A DNA stretch of 64,000 bases from Anaeramoeba flamelloides (Eukaryota > Metamonada > Anaeramoebidae), in NCBI GenBank assembly GCA_027625915.1, contig JANTQA010000008.1, positions 9,470,501-9,534,500 of the forward strand. The letters run 5' to 3'. Of the stretch, positions 59,107 to 64,000 are shown one piece after another. The notes beneath the pieces are model-generated. The model was not told the DNA's origin, made no database searches, and was given only the letters and a program-made list of their open reading frames with translations. The position numbers were made by a program, and so were the translations under genes. Every line of letters begins with the position of its first letter. Positions within the stretch are counted from its first letter, which is position 1.

Positions 59107-60411
59107 TAAGGGTATGTTAAAAATTTTGGAGAGAGCAAAACAAAAAAATACATAGGTAAATTTGTTGAAATTCTTTTAGGAACATTTGATCGATCAAGGT
59201 TAGATACCTAACAACCAATTTTATTTGACTTCTTCTATTTGGAACTACTCAACTTTAACATAATATTAATTGTTGAAAAAAAATTTGATAGAAAGGAAAG
59301 AGGATAGGTAATTCAAAAAATGAAAAAAAAGCAAAAACCAAAAAAGATGAAAAAATGATTTTCATATTTTTCAAAAATCAAAATTATTTCCAATTTTAAT
59401 TAAGGGACTAGTCTGTATTAATTTTTTTTTGATCAATAACTAAATAAGGAATCCTTATCTTGAAATATGTTTAGAATTGGGGATAGACGGGTTTTTTCAA
59501 TGTTAGAACATTTAGTTCTTGTTTTTTTAAAATTTTACAATTCTGTTAAAAAAAGTGACTTTTAAAAAATTTTTTTTGAAAAAATATCTTTAACGGATGA
59601 GAATTTTTTGATAAATTTTGGGATTTAATTATTTTCTCAAAAATAATATTTATTCTCATTTTTAAAAACGAAAAAATAATTTGAAACTAGTGAATATTTT
59701 CTCTTTCACTTCTATTCATCCAACTTGACTCTATAAAGAACTCAATTTGTTTTATCAATAATTACTTTTTAAAAAAAATAGTTTTTATTCTTTTCTTTGT
59801 TTTTTTTTTGACTCTGGCAAAAACTTTTTGGATGGTAATTTGGGAACACTTAAAAAAACTTCAAATTCAACAAAAACAAAAGAGTGTAAACTCAAAAAGT
59901 AGATTCATGAAAAAAAAAAAAAAAAAGAATGGTACAGAAAAGAAAGAAAATCTAGTATTAAGGGTAAAGTATTTATTGTATATTTTTTTTGAATCAAACT
60001 GTTTTTTCATGCAATTCCAAAAAAAACCTTTTCAGGTTTATTTTTCAAACTATTTTTTGTACGTATTCCTCAAACATAACAAGGTTTTGCTTTCTTGCTC
60101 ATATTTTTTTTTTATTTTTTGTATTTTTGCCAAAAGTTGAAAAAAAGCAACTTTCAAAAAAGTGAAAAAATGAAAACAATTTTTTTTTTCTATAAAAACC
60201 ATAACTAAATTTAATGAATGTCATTTAGCAAGATTTCATTACTATACTAAGAAGTTTTTCACTTTGATTTCAAATCTAAGTAATTGGCAAAAAAAATTCT
60301 AAATCTCTATTAAATTTACCTAAAAAAATTTAATATAGACTAGTCCCTTAAATTGAATTATGTTGATTGTTTGTAACGTTTTTTTTTATGTGGGAAATTT
60401 TGGAATTATAA
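59107..60411. mobile_element. Family M copy 6, split by nested element U
   Basis: Left part 59107-59403 reads, in reverse, like the right half of family M (TAAATTTGTTGAAATTCTTT, ATTTGATCGATCAAGG). After the insertion the similarity resumes at about 60352 (TTGAATTATGTTGATTG, TATGTGGGAAATTTTGGAAT). Without the insert the length would be close to other M copies. Confidence 0.6.
59404..60347. mobile_element. Element U (944 bp) nested in family M, TTAA flanks
   Basis: Ends GGGACTAGTCTGTATTAATT and TTTAATATAGACTAGTCCC are inverted repeats of about 25 bp. TTAA lies directly outside each end (59400-59403 and 60348-60351). TTAA duplication is typical of piggyBac, but the termini do not begin CCC in that orientation; a 3-bp TWA duplication of the Harbinger type fits too. 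A 110-codon frame at 59808-60140 is not recognised. Confidence 0.75.
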
Positions 60412-60559
60412 TTCAATTAGACCTTCTACAAAATTAAACAATAAAAAAATTATTTTTAATTAAAATTTTATTAAAAAATAGATTTCGGATTTCGTTGGTT
60501 TTCTTGAATATATTTATCTTTAATGTTAATGTATTTAAAAAAAAAAATTGAATTAGGGT

Positions 60560-60645
60560 TTATTTATTGTTTATTTATTCTTTAAGCTACAATTATTAAA
60601 TAATTGAAATTTTTTAAAGGACTTTGACAGAAAAAAAGTTTATTT
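60560..60645. repeat. Family V right-end fragment
   Basis: TTATTTATTCTTTAAGCTAC, AATAATTGAAATTTTT and GACTTTGACAGAAAAAAAGT follow the order of the last ~85 bp of family V copy 1. The left part is absent. Confidence 0.5.
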
Positions 60646-61652
60646 GGAATTGATGAAAAGGTGAATTTGACTTTTTGGCCGATAACTCCTTAATCTTTCC
60701 ATTGAAAAAAATTAATGGGGATATCAAGTTTAGATTATCTAAAGTTAGAAATTTAATATTTAGATAAATTGATTATTCAAAAAAAAATAATAATAAATTA
60801 ATTTCGTTTTTCAAGGACATTTTTTCAGTATAGGTTCTTTGTCTTTTTTTTTCTTTTTATATCTTTTTGATTATGGATAACCTTTAAATTTAATATATTC
60901 TCTTACTTCAAAATAAAAGAAAAATATTATAAGATAATTGATTTTAACGAAGATTCAAATCAAATTAAAAAAATTTATATTTTATCTCAAAATTTTAATA
61001 TGGAAGAGCTCAATTAAATTTCTCTAAATGGATTTTCAATTGATTTAGTGAGGATCTTTGTTTTTTTCAACTAATAATTAATATAATATTTGGGAGCTTT
61101 AAATAAAAAAATTTAATTTGTGAATTGGAAAATTATAATAAAGTAGTGAAAAAAATACCGGACCTGAAAAAAATCCTATACAAGATTTTGAATAGTGAAT
61201 ATTTGGAAAATTGTTGAGTAATTTCGTTTATTTACAATCAAATCCCTTTTTTTAAAAATCAAATTTTGACAATTATAACTCACCCACTTATTTGAATGAT
61301 GATTAATGAAATTACACTTGTTCAATAGCCCATTCAATCAATCAAAAAAACAAGAATAAAAATTATCGATTTTCCAAACTCTGGTAAACATCTATTAAAC
61401 TCTATTGTTTTTTCAAAAAAAGTTGATCTACTTTAGCTAACAAACAATTACTTGGGTATTCTATATCGACACCTCGCTTTAATGAACTTTAGGTAGGTTT
61501 ATTACACGGTTCATAGAAATTTTGGTTATTGATAAAAATGGTTTGATTCTTAAATAAAAGAAATTATACAGAACAATTTTCCTAATACTCACAATTAAAA
61601 ATCTTGTCAGGGATTATTTTCATGTAAGGTATTTTTTTCGCGACTATATATT

Positions 61653-61915
61653 AACATTTTCAGCCATACTGTTAATTGAAAAATAAAAAGATCAAAATTT
61701 TCATTCAGTTGAGCTTTTCAAAAAAAGAAATAACAAAATAAATTAAATAAATTATCAAATTCCCGCAATTCTCAAAGGTCAATTAATGATTATAACTAAT
61801 TTACAGAATATAATTAAAATTTTGGAATTTTACTTGATTTTTTAACTTTTTTCGGAAAGCTGAATGAAAATTTTGTTCAATTTATTTTTCAATAAATGGT
61901 ATGGCTGAAAATGTT
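61653..61915. repeat. MITE family S copy 4, with extended inverted ends
   Basis: Ends AACATTTTCAGCCATACTGTT and AATGGTATGGCTGAAAATGTT are inverted repeats lying outside the usual S arms (AAGATCAAAATTTTCATTC / GAATGAAAATTTTGTTC). This copy may be the fullest version of the family. Confidence 0.7.
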
Positions 61916-62189
61916 ATCATACTTACAATCGGCGCGTATTAAGAAACAGATCGAAAAATAACAAAAAGAAAAATAATAATAATAATAATAATAATAATTC
62001 AATTCAATGAGTTGATTGATAAACTGTTGTTTGTTTGGTAGTAATATTATTTTTTTTTCAAGTTGTTTTGTTTTTAAAATTGTCTCTAGCTATAGGAAGA
62101 GACATAAAAAAAAAACAAACATACAGCCCGTTTCAAAAAAAAAGAAAAATATGAACTTTTATGGATCTAATAAAAGTGATTCAAATGAA

Positions 62190-62777
62190 TTATTTTTTTT
62201 TTGGGACATTTTTGGGTTGCATTAACTTTCTTTGAAAGGCTATGAGTTCATTTTTTTTCTTATCGTGTTTTTGTTGTGTTTCCTTAATTCTCTCAAGAGT
62301 TTTTTTTTCTTCTTTACCCAATAAATCTAAACGATTTTCAACATTCTCTTTGGCTTCATTTAAAGTGACTTCAAGTAAAGTTGGTCCAACCAATTGGTAA
62401 ACTTTTGCAGTCTTTGGCAATAATTTTAATTCCTTTAAATATAATGAAAGGAAAAAAGAAAAGGAAAAGGAAAAAAATATATCAAAATTTTTTTTTTTAA
62501 AAAAAAAAGATCTCAAAGATTTCACTTACTTGTAAAACAAATTTTGATTCATTAAGTTTTGTCACAATATCGATCTGTCCTGTTTGGAGTTTTTTTATTT
62601 CTAAGGATCGCAAATAAAAAGAAAAGAAAAGAAAAGAAAAGAAAAAGTAAAAAAAATTAAAAAAAGGTTAGATCAAAAAAAAGGTAATTAATTTGAATCA
62701 GTGAAAAAGAAAAGAAAGTTGAAACCATTTTGAAAAATTGTTAATTGTCGAAGTTCTTTTTCGAAGCCGGTGTTCAT
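62190..62777 (-). CDS. PFDN6: Prefoldin subunit 6 (beta-type), three exons
   Basis: Minus-strand exons 62777-62726, 62600-62530 and 62432-62190 join in phases 1 and 0 to give 121 residues (family usual ~115-130) and a TAA stop. An N-terminal helix MNTGFEKELRQLTIFQN and IKKLQ.. leads into the beta-hairpin region ELKLLPKTAKVYQLVGPTLL, the characteristic VYkLvGP signature of beta-class prefoldin subunits, followed by a second long coiled-coil helix (ENRLDLLGKEEKKTLERIKE). The subunit is one of six in the cytosolic prefoldin jellyfish that delivers actin and tubulin to CCT. The introns are short (125 and 97 bp). The frame upstream of the ATG stays open for ~44 codons, but the N-terminus at 62777 matches the family best. 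Confidence 0.92.
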
Positions 62778-64000
62778 TTTAAACAAAATAAAAGTTTGGT
62801 TTGGATAAAAAATAGCAAAATGATAATGAGTTTTTTCGATTGTTTGATGATTCTTGAAATATTCAATTGGTGGATTTTTTAGAATGAATTCCTCTTTTGT
62901 TTTAAGCAAAATTTGGGTTTAGAAGAAGATTTTTAGTTTTTTTTAAAAACTGTCTTAAAATTTGGAGTAATAAATCATTTTCTTAACTTTGGGATTATTC
63001 GTGTGTGTTACTTTTTTCTTATAAACGAACGATATGAAATTATTTACTTTGTTTTTGGGTTTGGGGTATTTTAAAATATAACTTTTCGGGATCAAAAGTT
63101 CAACATGGTTTTTAATTGTAAACATTAATCGAACCATAGAAAAAGAAAAGTAAAATCAATTAAAAGAAGAACAAAATAAACTTTTAATAATAATCCATGA
63201 TATTATTTTCACTCGGAATAACAAATACAACTTTAAATCTACCCCCTTATCAAAATAAGAGGAGTGGTTTTGAAAATCTCAAAAATAGACAATTTTATGA
63301 ATAAATTTTGAATAATTGATCAATCAAAGAAAAAACGCTACCAAAAGATAGGATTCTTAAAACGTTTTTTGTATTGGATCCTCCCTTTTGTCTTTATTTA
63401 TTTATTTATTCTTTTATTAATTGATCTTATTTTGAATTTTCTATTAATGTTCCCAATTAAAAATCATTTTTTACCTATTTTCCCGAATGGTAAAGTGAAA
63501 CACTTTAAATGTTTACTCATGGAAATATTCCTCTGAGAAATCAAATTATATTTTGAATTTACACTAAAACTATATATTGAGATATTTAATTTATTGATTT
63601 TTATTTACATGTATTAAAATATTTTGGTTTTTAAAGACTTTTAAACACATGACGAAAAGTTGAATAATTTTGACAAGTTAACCTAAACAAATTGTTAAAC
63701 CTATGAATCAAATTAAAAGCCCAGTAACTTTTTATCATCAAGAATTTCACATTAAAGGATCAGAGAAATGGGTAATAAATATATATATATATATATATAA
63801 TATGATATTGATTTATGAACATTCGATTCAAGTATAGAAATTCTAAAAAAGGAACCATCGAATGTAAAATTTATTTTACAAAATATTGAAAATATTTAAA
63901 TAAATTCTCATCCAAAAAAACCAATAATTTTTTAAAAAATATAGAAAATTAAAAAAAAAATTGAACAAATTTCAATATTATTTAAAATTGCCTCAAAAAC
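62778..64000. other. Upstream of prefoldin to window end; nothing firm
   Basis: AT-rich DNA with a (TA)n run at about 63780-63799. A minus-strand ATG frame at 63137-63048 ending in a GTAAAT donor-like site is possible coding, but no partner exon or domain was recognised. Confidence 0.5.

Larger units (their letters stand above)
56738..62189. other. Intergenic, transposon-rich
   Basis: 5.4 kb between the start of the LRR-HECT gene and the end of the prefoldin gene. It contains family T copy 2 (57108-57972), family S copies 3 and 4 (58243-58466, 61653-61915), family M copy 6 split by element U (59107-60411) and a family V end fragment (about 60560-60645). A (TAA)n run is at 61975-61998. No host gene is recognised. 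Confidence 0.6.

Noticed and set aside
59808-60140. 110-codon frame inside element U
   Set aside because: Lysine- and phenylalanine-rich low-complexity product without a transposase signature; probably chance in AT-rich DNA.
62955-63137. Minus-strand frame MVRLMFTIKNHVELLIPKS...
   Set aside because: Ends in a donor-like GTAAAT, but no matching exon or known domain was found. The stretch TTTACAATTAAAAA is common in local repeats.
1-64000. LTR retroelements, rRNA, tRNA and CRISPR arrays
   Set aside because: Looked for long direct terminal repeats, reverse-transcriptase or integrase motifs, cloverleaf-like GC-rich segments and regular spacer arrays; none were seen.

Overview
This is a nuclear window from a very AT-rich microbial eukaryote. 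The genes carry short GT-AG introns (about 100-230 bp) beside very long ones (2-5 kb). Every complete gene closes with TAA in its preferred model. The protein set is typical of amoeboid protists: a LisH/RasGEF signalling protein, an autoinhibited Diaphanous-type formin, asparagine-rich inserts, and an LRR-filamin-kinase-HECT chimera. A dictyostelid-like amoebozoan or an Anaeramoeba-like amoeba both fit. That placement is inference, not a database match.

Layout. 1-249 (-): 5' end of an unrecognised gene running off the left edge. 3124-16015 (-): seven-exon RasGEF gene whose three upstream introns are swollen by DNA-transposon-like repeats. 19492-25781 (-): three-exon formin with GBD/FH3, FH1, FH2 and DAD. 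29515-40377 (+): secreted or ER-lumenal family-2-like glycosyltransferase with TPR-like repeats; its last exon lies between two ~168-bp inverted repeats. 44065-44703 (-): ribosomal protein uS10 (RPS20). 48579-56737 (-): one four-exon gene for a ~1,723-residue protein with 14 LRRs, two filamin repeats, coiled coil, a protein kinase and a C-terminal HECT domain whose expected catalytic cysteine reads as serine. 62190-62777 (-): prefoldin subunit 6.

Exon joins were worked out by hand from GT/AG positions, reading phase and continuity of domain consensus. In every complete model the summed exon length is divisible by three.

The remaining sequence, roughly three quarters of the window, is intron and intergenic DNA with at least nine families of short terminal-inverted-repeat or foldback elements. 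They include a ~535-bp family with mariner-style TA flanks (six copies, one split by another element), a ~586-bp family that keeps a similar reading frame in several copies, two 863/865-bp copies flanked by TTA, and a family of near-loopless hairpins built around CCTAGGTTTT. No retroelement, rRNA, tRNA or CRISPR array was recognised.

The best candidate for something undescribed is the LRR-filamin-kinase-HECT protein. A predicted active kinase is joined to a HECT fold that appears to lack its thioester cysteine, which suggests a ubiquitin-ligase scaffold turned into a kinase-signalling or ubiquitin-binding module.
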